Assembly: GCF_024642105.1 (NCBI RefSeq)
Contig: NZ_JAHEBT010000002.1
Coordinates: forward strand, 18,134 to 82,133
DNA length: 64,000 bases
Reading direction: 5' to 3'
DNA from: Flavobacterium sp.
Lineage (GTDB): Bacteria; Bacteroidota; Bacteroidia; Flavobacteriales; Flavobacteriaceae
Positions 17,126-26,614 of this stretch are shown here, one piece after another (positions within the stretch are counted from its first letter, which is position 1; the number at the start of each line of letters is the position of its first letter). Below the pieces are notes generated by a model, which did not search any database, was not told the origin of the DNA, and worked only from the letters and a program-made list of their open reading frames with translations. A program made the position numbers and the translations under genes.

Positions 17126-18700
17126 TTATTCCTTTTTAAGAATACTCAACCATTCTGGTGTTTTTTTCAGTCTTAATTCTAATTGTGCTTCATAAAGAGA
17201 AGCTGGTACTACTTCCTTGTCTAAAGATTCTGAATAAGAAAGTTGATTTAAGTTAAATGTAGTACCTGAACTTTTGTATCCAACAATCATAGGACTTGGA
17301 ATTTTCCAATATTTTTCGGTTTTAGGCCAAAATTCAAAATTATCCGCTTTTTCATTCGTCTGGCTGTAATTCCACATCACTAAACCTTGCATATGATTGG
17401 GCATGTTTTGCATTGCACCTCCTGCTCTACTACGCATCAGTCCTCCAGATACATTATCTAAAAGCGTATTTCTTGGCTGACTTGCATGAGATTCAAAACA
17501 GGTAGTAGCAGGATACGTACACTTCCATATAACCGTATTCATCGATCCATGCGAAGATCCAAATGAGTGCCATTGCGAAGCTTCATCGATACACTTAGCG
17601 ATTAATACATTCGTTGAGCCATTAGAAGTAATTGCTTCGTGTCCTCCGTTTCCTGTAACTTTACAATTAAGTACCGAAACATTGGCACTTTGTGCTACAA
17701 TTGCAGCCACACTACAATCTGTGAATCGGCATTTTTTAATCCAAGAATTTGTGATTCGAGAAAAATTTAACATCGTATATCCGCTATCGTCTTGCCAAGA
17801 GCGATGGTGTACAAATTTTTCTTTCCAATTACCCACAAAAGCAATATTTTCAATACCTACCTCCTCGCTATTAGCAAATTTATAGACTTCCCAATTGTAT
17901 TTAGAATCGATATCATAAGAAATTGGAGCCGCAAGTGTAATTGTATTAGAAGAAATTGATTTGATTTGATAGAATACTTTAACATCAATACCCTTATTTA
18001 TTAAATAAGTCCATTCAGAACTAACCTCATTTTCTCCTAGTTCTTTTTTAATGAGTTCTGGATTGTTATCTAATAATTTAAGAATTATCCAATCTCCAGG
18101 TTGTAAACCTTCAGTAGTGCTCACTTTCAAATCAAGGCTGCCTATCTTTTGAGAGGTTGTAACTGTTCCTATTTTTTGGTCAGCCCCGCCAGAAGTAAAA
18201 AGAAACAACGGTGGTACAGTCCACATTTTTGAAGGATCTGCAGGTGGCAATGTATTCTTCATGTATAGTTCAGTTCCTCCTTGCTCTGAACCACTTCCTC
18301 TAAAAATAATCTTACTACCTTTTGATATTATTTTATTAGGTTCATCCTTATTCTCATTTACCAAAAACCTTCCTTTAGGAAAAAAAACAATTCCTGAGCC
18401 GTTTTTATTAGCCGCAGTTATAGCTTTTTGAATGGCTTTTTTATCTGATATCGTATCATCAGGAATAGCACCAAAAGTTGTTACATCAAATACTTTATAA
18501 TTATTGACATTAGGAGTAGCGATTTCTCCATGGTGATAACCAGCATAAGAGAATTCAGGCAATACACTTCTGTCTTTCTTAAAATTTGTAAATATGGTAG
18601 CCTCTTTTTGTGCAAAAGCGACAAAATTGATCAGAAAAAATAAAAAACTAAATTTTACAAAATTTTTACTGAATTTGGTATGGATTGTATTGTCTCTCAT
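17126..18700 (-). CDS. Secreted right-handed beta-helix protein (pectate lyase-like, DUF4955 type)
   Basis: A 524-residue protein with a signal peptide (about 1-30, NFVAFAQ). Residues about 66-110 (FDVTTFGAIPDDTISDKKAI) are the standard opening of pectate-lyase-superfamily helices; the middle shows repeated short-strand rungs (NVSVLNCKVTGNGGHEAITS, NVLIAKCIDEAS). The C-terminus (VVPASLYEAQLELRLKK) resembles the DUF4955 end region. Candidate catalytic residues cannot be assigned by eye. Being in the GAG operon, between GH88 and a sulfatase, it may be an additional lyase or hydrolase for a side chain or linkage not covered by PL8. Function unproven. Confidence 0.7.
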   Translation of the reverse strand: MRDNTIHTKFSKNFVKFSFLFFLINFVAFAQKEATIFTNFKKDRSVLPEFSYAGYHHGEIATPNVNNYKVFDVTTFGAIPDDTISDKKAIQKAITAANKNGSGIVFFPKGRFLVNENKDEPNKIISKGSKIIFRGSGSEQGGTELYMKNTLPPADPSKMWTVPPLFLFTSGGADQKIGTVTTSQKIGSLDLKVSTTEGLQPGDWIILKLLDNNPELIKKELGENEVSSEWTYLINKGIDVKVFYQIKSISSNTITLAAPISYDIDSKYNWEVYKFANSEEVGIENIAFVGNWKEKFVHHRSWQDDSGYTMLNFSRITNSWIKKCRFTDCSVAAIVAQSANVSVLNCKVTGNGGHEAITSNGSTNVLIAKCIDEASQWHSFGSSHGSMNTVIWKCTYPATTCFESHASQPRNTLLDNVSGGLMRSRAGGAMQNMPNHMQGLVMWNYSQTNEKADNFEFWPKTEKYWKIPSPMIVGYKSSGTTFNLNQLSYSESLDKEVVPASLYEAQLELRLKKTPEWLSILKKE

Positions 18701-18737
18701 TTTGTGTTTTTGTTTGAATTACTTTTAGTAAATACTA

Positions 18738-19946
18738 TTACAAGTACCACTTTTTATATCTTAGTAATGCCTCCAAAAAGTAGTAATCAGCATAGGTTAA
18801 AGGAGTATCAACTTCACTTTTATGAGGAATTGATCCCACGCTATGCATCAATAGAAATCCTCCATTTTTGCCTAATTCAGCTCTGTATTTTGGACTAGAT
18901 AATACTTTAAGAATAGTTTCGGCTACCTCTAGATATTCCTTTTTTTCTTTACCTGAAGTGTACTGTGCTAGTTCCAATAATGCAGAAGCATTTATCGAAG
19001 CCGAAGATACATCTCTAAGTGCATTAGGAATGTCAGGTGCATTAAAATCCCAATACGGTACTTTATCTTCGGGTAAATTAGGATTAGTAAGTATAAATTG
19101 AGCAACACCTCTAGCTTGTTTTAAATAATCTGGATTTTTAGTAAAACGATACATCATTGTATAGCCATACAAAGCCCAACTTTGTCCTCTACTCCACGCA
19201 CTAGAATCAGCGGCACCCTGGGCTGTAACTTTTTTACGAACCTCTCCAGTATTCAAATCATAATCCAATACATGATAACTGCTATAATCCGGTCTAAAAT
19301 GATTTTTTATGGTTGTATTTGCATGGTTTTCAGCAATAGAAGCAAAACTTTTATCTGCACTATTTTGACTTGCCCATTCTAACATCTCAATATTCATCAT
19401 GTTATCGATAATAACCGGTCCCACGAAACCTTTTTGTCTTAGTCCCCCATCTGTAATCTCCCATGACTGAATTACTTTAGCATTAGGACGATAACGTGTG
19501 GCTAACGATTTAGCCGACTGTAGTATTACTTTTTTGTAATACTCATTTTTAGTTAGTCGGTAGGCATTTCCAAAACTACAAAACATCATAAACCCTAAAT
19601 CGTGGTTTTTTGTAAAGTATTTTACAGTGTCTAAAACGGCTAATTTCTTATTTGCTTCAGCTAGAATTTTTGGATTTTTAGTGTATTCGTAAATATAGAA
19701 CAACGTGCCTGGATAAAACCCACTACACCACCAATACGCATCTGTGTTAATGTTTTTATTATTTCGAAATGTTCTTGGCAAAGAATCTGAAGGTGTATTG
19801 CTAATTAAAAATTGATATTGTTTTGCCGCAAAATCAAAATTAGACGCAATCAGTTTTTGCATCAATTGTTGGTCTTTGTTCTTTTGGGCTAGTGACACCA
19901 ACCCAAAAAAACATACAACCACTAAAATATAATTATTTAATTTCAT
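18738..19946 (-). CDS. GH88 unsaturated glucuronyl hydrolase
   Basis: Removes the 4,5-unsaturated uronic acid that PL8 lyases leave at the non-reducing end of oligosaccharides, by hydration of the double bond. 402 residues, with signal peptide (1-20, FGLVSLA), so it is probably periplasmic. The (alpha/alpha)6 barrel motifs are present: WWCSGFYPGTLFYIYE (72-87), D116 in KNHDLGFMM, D181 in VIIDNMMNIEML and SWARGQ-like SAWSRGQSWALYGY. D116 and D181 correspond to D88 and D149 of the Bacillus enzyme. It lies 13 bp after susD. The product would feed KduI and KduD. Confidence 0.92.
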   Translation of the reverse strand: MKLNNYILVVVCFFGLVSLAQKNKDQQLMQKLIASNFDFAAKQYQFLISNTPSDSLPRTFRNNKNINTDAYWWCSGFYPGTLFYIYEYTKNPKILAEANKKLAVLDTVKYFTKNHDLGFMMFCSFGNAYRLTKNEYYKKVILQSAKSLATRYRPNAKVIQSWEITDGGLRQKGFVGPVIIDNMMNIEMLEWASQNSADKSFASIAENHANTTIKNHFRPDYSSYHVLDYDLNTGEVRKKVTAQGAADSSAWSRGQSWALYGYTMMYRFTKNPDYLKQARGVAQFILTNPNLPEDKVPYWDFNAPDIPNALRDVSSASINASALLELAQYTSGKEKKEYLEVAETILKVLSSPKYRAELGKNGGFLLMHSVGSIPHKSEVDTPLTYADYYFLEALLRYKKWYL

Positions 19947-19959
19947 TTCTATGAACTAA

Positions 19960-21570
19960 TTACCACCCTTCGTTTTGAGTCATATTTTTATTTACAGATA
20001 ATTCTTTTAACGGAATTGGATAAAGTAAGTTTCTTGTAGTTACATTTCTACCTCCTAATCCACCATACGAATCTCCAGTCCCCCCATTTGCAGTAATTTC
20101 AGCTCCAACAGAGTTCATTGTACTTACATATTTATTCCAACGAATTAAATCCATGTGACGTGTTCCCTCAAAGCACAGCTCTAACATACGTTCATTTTCA
20201 ACAGCTAATTGGAAATTATCTTTAGATAAACCTGCAGCCAAATCGGAAGTTGTACTCGTTGTACTGATACTTAAACCAAAGCCTCTTCGTCTTACTTGAT
20301 TCACAGCGTTGTAAGCAGCCGTTGTAGGTCCGTTCACTTGATTTTCCGCCTCGGCAAACATCAACAAAACATCGGCATAACGCAATACTGGGAAGTTAAT
20401 TGGAGTGTTATTTTTATGTTTTGGCGAAGATAATTCAAATTCTCTTCTCCATTTAGCACTATCTCTTCCATAACCTGTAGTTGTAGTAATGTTCGTTTTA
20501 GCTCCTGTTGTACCATTGTACTTAAATGGCGCCAATACCCAATCACGGCGTAAATCACCCGTTTTATAGGCTTTGTAAAGTCGAGCAGTCCCTCTAATAA
20601 ATCCATAACTGTATCCAATTGTAGGATAAGCTGAACCCGTAATTGTGATTCCGTTGGTGTTTCCTAAACGTCCTGTTTCTGAATACCCATCTGTACTATT
20701 TCCTTTAAATTCAATTTCCCACATACTTTCCTTAACATCATAGATGTCTTGTGCTTGATTGATGAAAATCTGACTGTAAGCATTGTTTCCAGATATAGCA
20801 GTATTATAAGTGGTTCTTAAAGCATGTTCTCCTGAATCGATTACTTTTTTAGTCCATGACAAAGCCTCACTATACTTGCTTGTGTCATTCAAAGGATAAC
20901 CCGCCATTTGCAAACATACTCTTGCTAAAATTCCTTGCACTACGGTTTTAGACACACGACTTGAATAACCATAAGAAGTTGATGTAGCTACTTTAGCTTC
21001 AGCTGAAGTCATATCTTTCAAAATTTGCGCATAGATCTCGCTCATTGGAGTTGCTTTAGCATAAACATCATTCGGAGTCGTTGTTGGCTCTAATTTCATA
21101 GGTACATTCCCGAAATTAGTGACCAATAAAAAGTGATAATACCCTCTTAAAAATAACGCTTCACCCAGAATAACTTGACGTTTGGTTTCGTCCATTGGTG
21201 CTAAATTAATATTGGCAATCAAATCATTGGCACGATTTAATCCAACATAACACGCAGCCCACAATCCTGTAATTTCAGCATTAGAAGGATCAATTACATT
21301 AACCGAAAGATATTGAAGATCATTCGTCTGTGTAGTACGCGCTAAATAACCTTCATCGGTGCAAGCATTATACCCATTAAATACGTTATTTCCATACAAA
21401 CTAGCCGATCCTAAGACATCATAGACTCCAACCAAAGCACTGGTTAAACCTTTTTCATCTGTATAATATTGTTTGATTGAAATTTTGTCAATTGGTTCTG
21501 TATCTAAATAATGGTCACAAGAAGTAACCCCAAACACAATAACTGCTACTAAATAATATATCTTTTTCAT
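19960..21570 (-). CDS. SusD-like outer-membrane glycan-binding lipoprotein (GAG locus)
   Basis: Surface lipoprotein that forms the lid of the SusC transporter and binds glycosaminoglycan oligosaccharides. 536 residues; lipobox VTSC with C18. RagB/SusD features: TPR-like helices in the first half (LFLRGYYHFLLV, ARVCLQMAGYPL), and the conserved C-terminal RYADVLLMFAEAENQV, ENERMLELCFEGTRHMDLIRW and LLYPIPLKEL blocks. It begins 18 bp after susC, the fixed order of these pairs. No other surface glycan-binding gene is present in this locus. Confidence 0.93.
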   Translation of the reverse strand: MKKIYYLVAVIVFGVTSCDHYLDTEPIDKISIKQYYTDEKGLTSALVGVYDVLGSASLYGNNVFNGYNACTDEGYLARTTQTNDLQYLSVNVIDPSNAEITGLWAACYVGLNRANDLIANINLAPMDETKRQVILGEALFLRGYYHFLLVTNFGNVPMKLEPTTTPNDVYAKATPMSEIYAQILKDMTSAEAKVATSTSYGYSSRVSKTVVQGILARVCLQMAGYPLNDTSKYSEALSWTKKVIDSGEHALRTTYNTAISGNNAYSQIFINQAQDIYDVKESMWEIEFKGNSTDGYSETGRLGNTNGITITGSAYPTIGYSYGFIRGTARLYKAYKTGDLRRDWVLAPFKYNGTTGAKTNITTTTGYGRDSAKWRREFELSSPKHKNNTPINFPVLRYADVLLMFAEAENQVNGPTTAAYNAVNQVRRRGFGLSISTTSTTSDLAAGLSKDNFQLAVENERMLELCFEGTRHMDLIRWNKYVSTMNSVGAEITANGGTGDSYGGLGGRNVTTRNLLYPIPLKELSVNKNMTQNEGW

Positions 21571-21588
21571 CTCTTTATTTTTATTTAT

Positions 21589-24500
21589 TTAAAAATTGAT
21601 GTTAGTTCCAAAAGTAAAGGTACGCGCTCTAGGATAAGCCGAAAAATCGAATCCAGAAGTCAATGCTGTATTGTACACATTTACCTCAGGGTCTGGTCCA
21701 GAATACTTGGTCCAAGTAAATAAATTTTGTCCAGAAACATACAAACGTATCGATTTAATATTCATTTTTTGAACCCATTTGGAATCAAAATTATATCCTA
21801 AAGAAATAGTTTTCAAACGCAAGAAAGAACCGTCTTCGACGTATCGTGACGAATAACCTCCTGTATAAAATCCTTTAGTACGGAAAACATCTGAAGTAGG
21901 ATTTGTCGGTGACCAACGATTTTCATAGCTTGAAAATTGGTTCAATAACATATTGTTTACAGAGTTTCCGTCAAACAAAATTCGATTTGCATTTAAAATA
22001 TCATTCCCATAAGACCATTGAAAGAACACATTCAAATCAAATCCTTTGTAGGTAAAATTATTAGTAAATCCTCCAATATGTTTTGGCAAACCACGCCCTA
22101 TTACAGTATAATCACTTGAATTTACAAAAAGATCTCCATTCTGATCTTTATATTTAATATCTCCCGGTTTAATATTAGCCCTTATATTTCCATTAGTAGC
22201 TACATCTGCTTTTAACACAAAATTATAACTAGCATATTGAGCAGGATCAACAGCAGTAGGATCAACAATAGAACCATCGGCAATTCTAGTAATATTGAAA
22301 TCTGCATATTTATAAGTCCCCAACGACTCGTATCCATACATCAAACCTAGAGGCTGTCCTATTTTTGTAATATAGGCTGGCGTACTAGACCATTTATTAT
22401 CCCAGTTGATAGAACTTTGAATATCTTCTTGATTATCTGCCAATGCAACTACTTTACTTTGATTGAAAGCAATGTTAAATGAAGTTGACCAGCTGAAATC
22501 TTTGGTTTGGATATTTTTAGTATTTACCGTTAACTCCAATCCTCTATTTTGGATAGCTCCAACATTCTTTAAAGCCGTACTAAACCCTGAAGACAATGGT
22601 AAATCAGCTCTTAACAATAAGTCTTTTGTCGTTTTTCTATATACATCCGCCTCCAATGTGATGCGTTGTTTGAAAAATCCTAAATCCAACCCTAAGTCTA
22701 CTTGCTCTGTAGTTTCCCATTTCAATTTTGAGTTTCCTAGAGTCAATGGCACTACTCCCTCTACATATTGATTGTTGAAAACATAACTATTCCCTATCGG
22801 ATTATAATAAGTCGTTAAATAATCAAAATCACCTACTCTATTATTTCCGGTTTGTCCATAACTAGCACGTATTTTACCGTCTGAAAGTATTTTACTTGAT
22901 TTAAGTAATTTTTCATTTTTGAATTTCCAAGACAATGCTCCCGAAGGGAAATATCCCCAATGGTTCTCTGAAGGAAACTTAGAGGAACCATCTGCTCTCA
23001 TAGAAGCGGTAAGGAAATATTTGGAGTTAAAATTATAGTTGACTCTGCTTAAGAAAGATGCCATAGTCCATACAGACTGAAAGGTATCTACTCGTAATGC
23101 CACACCCTTATCTAAACTAGCAATTCCCAAACTTTCATATTCAACAGGAATTTGATTAGCTGAACTTCCATACGATTTGCTAGTTTGTTTTTGAATGGTA
23201 AATCCACCCAAAACATCTAAAGTATGTTTTTTGCTTAATTTTGGTTTCCAAGTCAAGGTATTTTCATTCAACCAGTTACTCGATTGTGAGTAAGAAACAG
23301 ATCCATTGATCCCATTATTATTTCCTGGTCTTCCATAATACGTATTTGTATTATTGAAAGATTCACTTTTAACTCTATTTTCAATAATTCCATTAGAAAC
23401 ACGAAGTTTTAAACTTGGAACTATTGTGTATTCTAAATAGGCATTTGTATTTAAACTCTGCGTTTCAGTAAAACGATACAAATTATTCAAGTTAAGGAGT
23501 GGATTTACACGATAATCATTAGCCGGATCGATATCCAAATCTATAAGAGAATCTTCATTTGATGTTGAACCATTTACTGGTTTGTATCCCCAAACAGAAA
23601 CCATAATATTAGTTGTGGCACTTCCTGTAGATGCAGCAGGACTAATCCCTGTTCTTTCTAATTGACTAAAATTAGTATTTACCCCAATTTTTAAATTGTC
23701 TGTGATATTGTGATCCAAAACTAATCGTCCTTGGTATCTTTTGTAATCCGAATTAATTAAAATTCCGTCTTGATCAATGAAGGAAGTAGAAAATGCATAT
23801 TTCGTAGCTTTATTACCTCCTCGAACAGAAAAATCAACATTTTTCATTGCTGCAGTACGAGTTACTTTGTCCTGCCAATCAATTGACTGTGCATCTTTAT
23901 AGTAGTCTAAAGTTTTTCCGTCCGTTAAAAAAATTTGTGCCGGCGATTTAAATCCAGTGCTTGACACCAAAGTTGGATCTAACTCCAATTGGTATTTCAC
24001 GAACTCATACGGACTCATCAAATCCATTTTACTAATTGTTTGCTGAAAACCATAAGAAGTATCAAAACTATAAACTGGAGCACCAGTTTTCCCTTTTTTA
24101 GTAGTAATCACAATTACACCGTTTGCCCCTCTAGCACCGTAAATTGCTGTTGCCGAAGCATCTTTCAAAACATCTATTGACTCAATATCTTTTGGATTAA
24201 TAATCCCATTGTTTGGATTTTCCATTAAAAAACCATCCACTACATATAATGGAGAATTCCCTTGAGTTACTGAATTATTTCCTCGAATAACGATATTAAT
24301 TCCTGCACCTGGTTGCCCATCTGAAGATGTCACTTGCACGCCCGAAACACGACCAGCCAATGCTTCATCAAAAGATCTTACTGGAGCTCTCAACATATCC
24401 TTAACTGATATTTTACCTACCGACCCAGTTACATCGCTCTTCTTTTGAGTACCGTATCCAACTACTACAACTTCTTCAAGACTAGTAGTCAAAGATTGCA

Positions 24501-24819
24501 TTACAACATTGATTACTTTTTTATTATTCACAGCAATTGATTTATCTTCGAATCCAATATAAGAAAAGACAAGAGAGTTAGTAGGATTTGCTTGTATTAC
24601 AAACTTCCCTTCTTTATCCGTTAAAGTTCCCACTTTTAATCCTTTTACTTTAACAGTTACACCTACAAGAGGAATTGAACTTTCATCTGTAACTACACCG
24701 TTTATAGTTTTATTTTGGTTCTGAGCAGATACTGAGATTCCAAATAAAAGTATACTAACGAGTAAATATTTATTTACAAAGCCTAGTTTTTTAAACTTAA
24801 TTTTTCTTTCTGCATGCAT
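21589..24819 (-). CDS. SusC-like TonB-dependent transporter (GAG locus)
   Basis: Outer-membrane TonB-dependent receptor that imports sulfated oligosaccharides together with its SusD partner. 1076 residues; signal peptide (about 1-32, ISVSAQ), carboxypeptidase-D regulatory-like domain (about 38-110, INGVVTDESSIPLVGVTVKV), TonB box/plug start EEVVVVGYGTQKKSD (114-128), plug with VLKDASATAIYGARGANGVI, then the beta-barrel ending in an aromatic strand (TFTFGTNINF). It is the first gene of an eleven-gene minus-strand operon. Its upstream region carries the 16-bp palindrome at 24899-24914, so control by the LacI protein at 29865 is likely. Confidence 0.94.
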   Translation of the reverse strand: MHAERKIKFKKLGFVNKYLLVSILLFGISVSAQNQNKTINGVVTDESSIPLVGVTVKVKGLKVGTLTDKEGKFVIQANPTNSLVFSYIGFEDKSIAVNNKKVINVVMQSLTTSLEEVVVVGYGTQKKSDVTGSVGKISVKDMLRAPVRSFDEALAGRVSGVQVTSSDGQPGAGINIVIRGNNSVTQGNSPLYVVDGFLMENPNNGIINPKDIESIDVLKDASATAIYGARGANGVIVITTKKGKTGAPVYSFDTSYGFQQTISKMDLMSPYEFVKYQLELDPTLVSSTGFKSPAQIFLTDGKTLDYYKDAQSIDWQDKVTRTAAMKNVDFSVRGGNKATKYAFSTSFIDQDGILINSDYKRYQGRLVLDHNITDNLKIGVNTNFSQLERTGISPAASTGSATTNIMVSVWGYKPVNGSTSNEDSLIDLDIDPANDYRVNPLLNLNNLYRFTETQSLNTNAYLEYTIVPSLKLRVSNGIIENRVKSESFNNTNTYYGRPGNNNGINGSVSYSQSSNWLNENTLTWKPKLSKKHTLDVLGGFTIQKQTSKSYGSSANQIPVEYESLGIASLDKGVALRVDTFQSVWTMASFLSRVNYNFNSKYFLTASMRADGSSKFPSENHWGYFPSGALSWKFKNEKLLKSSKILSDGKIRASYGQTGNNRVGDFDYLTTYYNPIGNSYVFNNQYVEGVVPLTLGNSKLKWETTEQVDLGLDLGFFKQRITLEADVYRKTTKDLLLRADLPLSSGFSTALKNVGAIQNRGLELTVNTKNIQTKDFSWSTSFNIAFNQSKVVALADNQEDIQSSINWDNKWSSTPAYITKIGQPLGLMYGYESLGTYKYADFNITRIADGSIVDPTAVDPAQYASYNFVLKADVATNGNIRANIKPGDIKYKDQNGDLFVNSSDYTVIGRGLPKHIGGFTNNFTYKGFDLNVFFQWSYGNDILNANRILFDGNSVNNMLLNQFSSYENRWSPTNPTSDVFRTKGFYTGGYSSRYVEDGSFLRLKTISLGYNFDSKWVQKMNIKSIRLYVSGQNLFTWTKYSGPDPEVNVYNTALTSGFDFSAYPRARTFTFGTNINF

Positions 24820-24859
24820 AATTTTAATAGTTATAGGTTAAATTATTAAGACAATATTA

Positions 24860-24873
24860 TGTAAACGTTATCA
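24860..24873. promoter_or_regulatory. Second LacI-family-type operator candidate before susC
   Basis: The 14 bases TGTAAACGTTATCA fit the general LacI-family half-site pattern TGNNANCGNTNNCA. It lies between the 16-bp palindrome and the susC start, 39 bp away centre to centre on the transcribed side. Match by pattern only. Confidence 0.45.
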
Positions 24874-24898
24874 TATAAACAAGCTAAAATCCAAAAAA

Positions 24899-24914
24899 AT
24901 GTGCTCGAGCACAT
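24899..24914. promoter_or_regulatory. Perfect 16-bp palindrome, probable LacI-family operator (susC side)
   Basis: ATGTGCTCGAGCACAT is a perfect palindrome with the central CG of LacI-family operators. Almost the same site (one base different) and the same flanks (A-run before, AAA after) occur at 29791-29806 in the PL8/LacI intergenic region. Confidence 0.82.
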
Positions 24915-25040
24915 AAATTAATTTAATTTGTAAGTTAATAATTACAAATTGTTATTTACATTCATTTTGAAAATCAAGAACTTATGAAATACTATCTTTA
25001 ATTTACTGTCTCTATTAAAAAAAAACACTTTAAAACTAAA

Positions 25041-25069
25041 AAAGCGAAACATTAAAAATGTTTCGCTTT
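25041..25069 (-). terminator. Terminator of the PL8-sulfatase unit
   Basis: Perfect 13-bp inverted repeat AAAGCGAAACATT / AATGTTTCGCTTT with a 3-base loop, followed on the minus strand by a T-rich stretch. It lies 20 bp after the sulfatase stop and before the susC promoter region, so it separates the two minus-strand transcription units. Confidence 0.82.
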
Positions 25070-25088
25070 CTGTTCTTAATTTTAAGAT

Positions 25089-26558
25089 CTATTTTTCTTT
25101 GGTAGTACTTCTAAAATATTCATTCACATTGTACTTTGAAAAAGGAGATAATGCTGCTTGATTTTTAGGAATATGTTTTTTTAATCGCTCGATTTCTCTC
25201 TTGTATTTTTTATCTGCTGATAGATTATTCCATTCGTTCGGGTCTGCAAATAAATCATAAAATTCCGTCGAATTATCTTCGTATTGAATCAATCGATATC
25301 GAGAATCAGTTACTGCAACATTACCTTTACCATATGCTGTAATCGCAACGTATGGCCATTTATAGTCTACTGGATTTTGAATAAGAGGAAGTAAAGTGTG
25401 TCCCTCATTTGTTTTATTTTTAGGTAATTTACATAAATCAGTAAGTGTAGGATAAATATCTAAAAGTTGAACTGGTTTATCACATTTAGTATTTTCTTTT
25501 GCCTGAGGTGATTTAAAAATAAGCACTGATCTTGTGTCTCGTTGCCATAATGCTGCTTTGGCAAACCTATTCTTTTCTCCTAAATGATAGCCATGATCAG
25601 ACCAAAGTACAACAATTGTATTTTTAGCATACTGGCTTTTCTCCAAGGCGTCTAGCACTTTCCCAACCTGTTCATCTACAAAATTGATACAAGCTAAATA
25701 AGACTGTACCGCATTTTTCCATTGGTTAGTTTCAATCAACCAATCTGTTGTTGGCATCATCGGCACTTCAGCTACCATTTGTCCTAGTTTTGGAACATCA
25801 TCCATATCAGATTTTAGATAAGGTGGGGTTTGAATCTTATCTAACGGAAATCTATCCATATATTTTTGAGGAACATACCAAGGCACATGAGGACGAACAA
25901 AACCAACTGCTAAGAAAAATGGTTTTTGATGGGCTGATTGCAATTTTTCAACTGCCCAAGCCGCTGATTTAAAATCAGGCATTTCACTCTCGTCTTCAGG
26001 GAAAGCTCCCCAATCAGTATCTGTTCCTTTTGGTTTTCCAAACCATTCTGGATTATAATTAATTCGTTTCGGAGGGAATGGCCCGTATAAATTATTAGAA
26101 ACCGTTTTATATTCATCGAAAACATGGTCATTGTCACCAAGATGAAACAATTTTCCAACTCCCATAGTTGTATATCCATATTGTTCAAAATAATCTGGAA
26201 GATAAATTGATTTTTGAACCGCATCATTAGACTTTTTAATATTTAAATCGTCTAACTGAAGATAATTACCCGATGTAGTTGGCAAAAGTCCTGTCATCAC
26301 AGCAGCTCTCGAAGGACCACAAATTGGTGCTGGACAACTAGCATTGGTAAAAAGAATCCCTTTAGATGCTAATCTATCAATATTAGGAGTCACCGTTTGC
26401 GGATGACCTTTAAGACATCCAACCCAGTCGTTTAAATCATCAACGGCAATAAAAACAACATTGGGAGATTGTTGAGCACTAATCCTAATTCCAAATAGTA
26501 CGATAAATAACGTAAGATAGAATTTAGATGTCTTAATACCATAAATTTTATTATTCAT
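25089..26558 (-). CDS. Sulfatase (S1 family, iduronate-2-sulfatase-like)
   Basis: Third type I sulfatase, 489 residues. Signal peptide about 1-28 (FGIRISAQ). Metal residues D40-D41 in VAVDDLNDWVG, maturation motif C80-G-P-S-R84 in PAPICGPSRAAVMTG, then GVGKLFHLGD, VGFVRPHVPWYVP and WSDHGYHLGEKN. These blocks are those of the iduronate-2-sulfatase-like group (FRPHxPW, SDHGxHLGE), so a uronate 2-O-sulfatase is the best guess; that would fit dermatan sulfate or 2-O-sulfated chondroitin. It lies 56 bp after the PL8 gene and ends just before a strong terminator. Confidence 0.88.
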   Translation of the reverse strand: MNNKIYGIKTSKFYLTLFIVLFGIRISAQQSPNVVFIAVDDLNDWVGCLKGHPQTVTPNIDRLASKGILFTNASCPAPICGPSRAAVMTGLLPTTSGNYLQLDDLNIKKSNDAVQKSIYLPDYFEQYGYTTMGVGKLFHLGDNDHVFDEYKTVSNNLYGPFPPKRINYNPEWFGKPKGTDTDWGAFPEDESEMPDFKSAAWAVEKLQSAHQKPFFLAVGFVRPHVPWYVPQKYMDRFPLDKIQTPPYLKSDMDDVPKLGQMVAEVPMMPTTDWLIETNQWKNAVQSYLACINFVDEQVGKVLDALEKSQYAKNTIVVLWSDHGYHLGEKNRFAKAALWQRDTRSVLIFKSPQAKENTKCDKPVQLLDIYPTLTDLCKLPKNKTNEGHTLLPLIQNPVDYKWPYVAITAYGKGNVAVTDSRYRLIQYEDNSTEFYDLFADPNEWNNLSADKKYKREIERLKKHIPKNQAALSPFSKYNVNEYFRSTTKEK

Positions 26559-26614
26559 GTTTTTTTATTTAATTAGTTAACACTTTTATATTTCTCTTTG
26601 AAAAAACTAAAATC

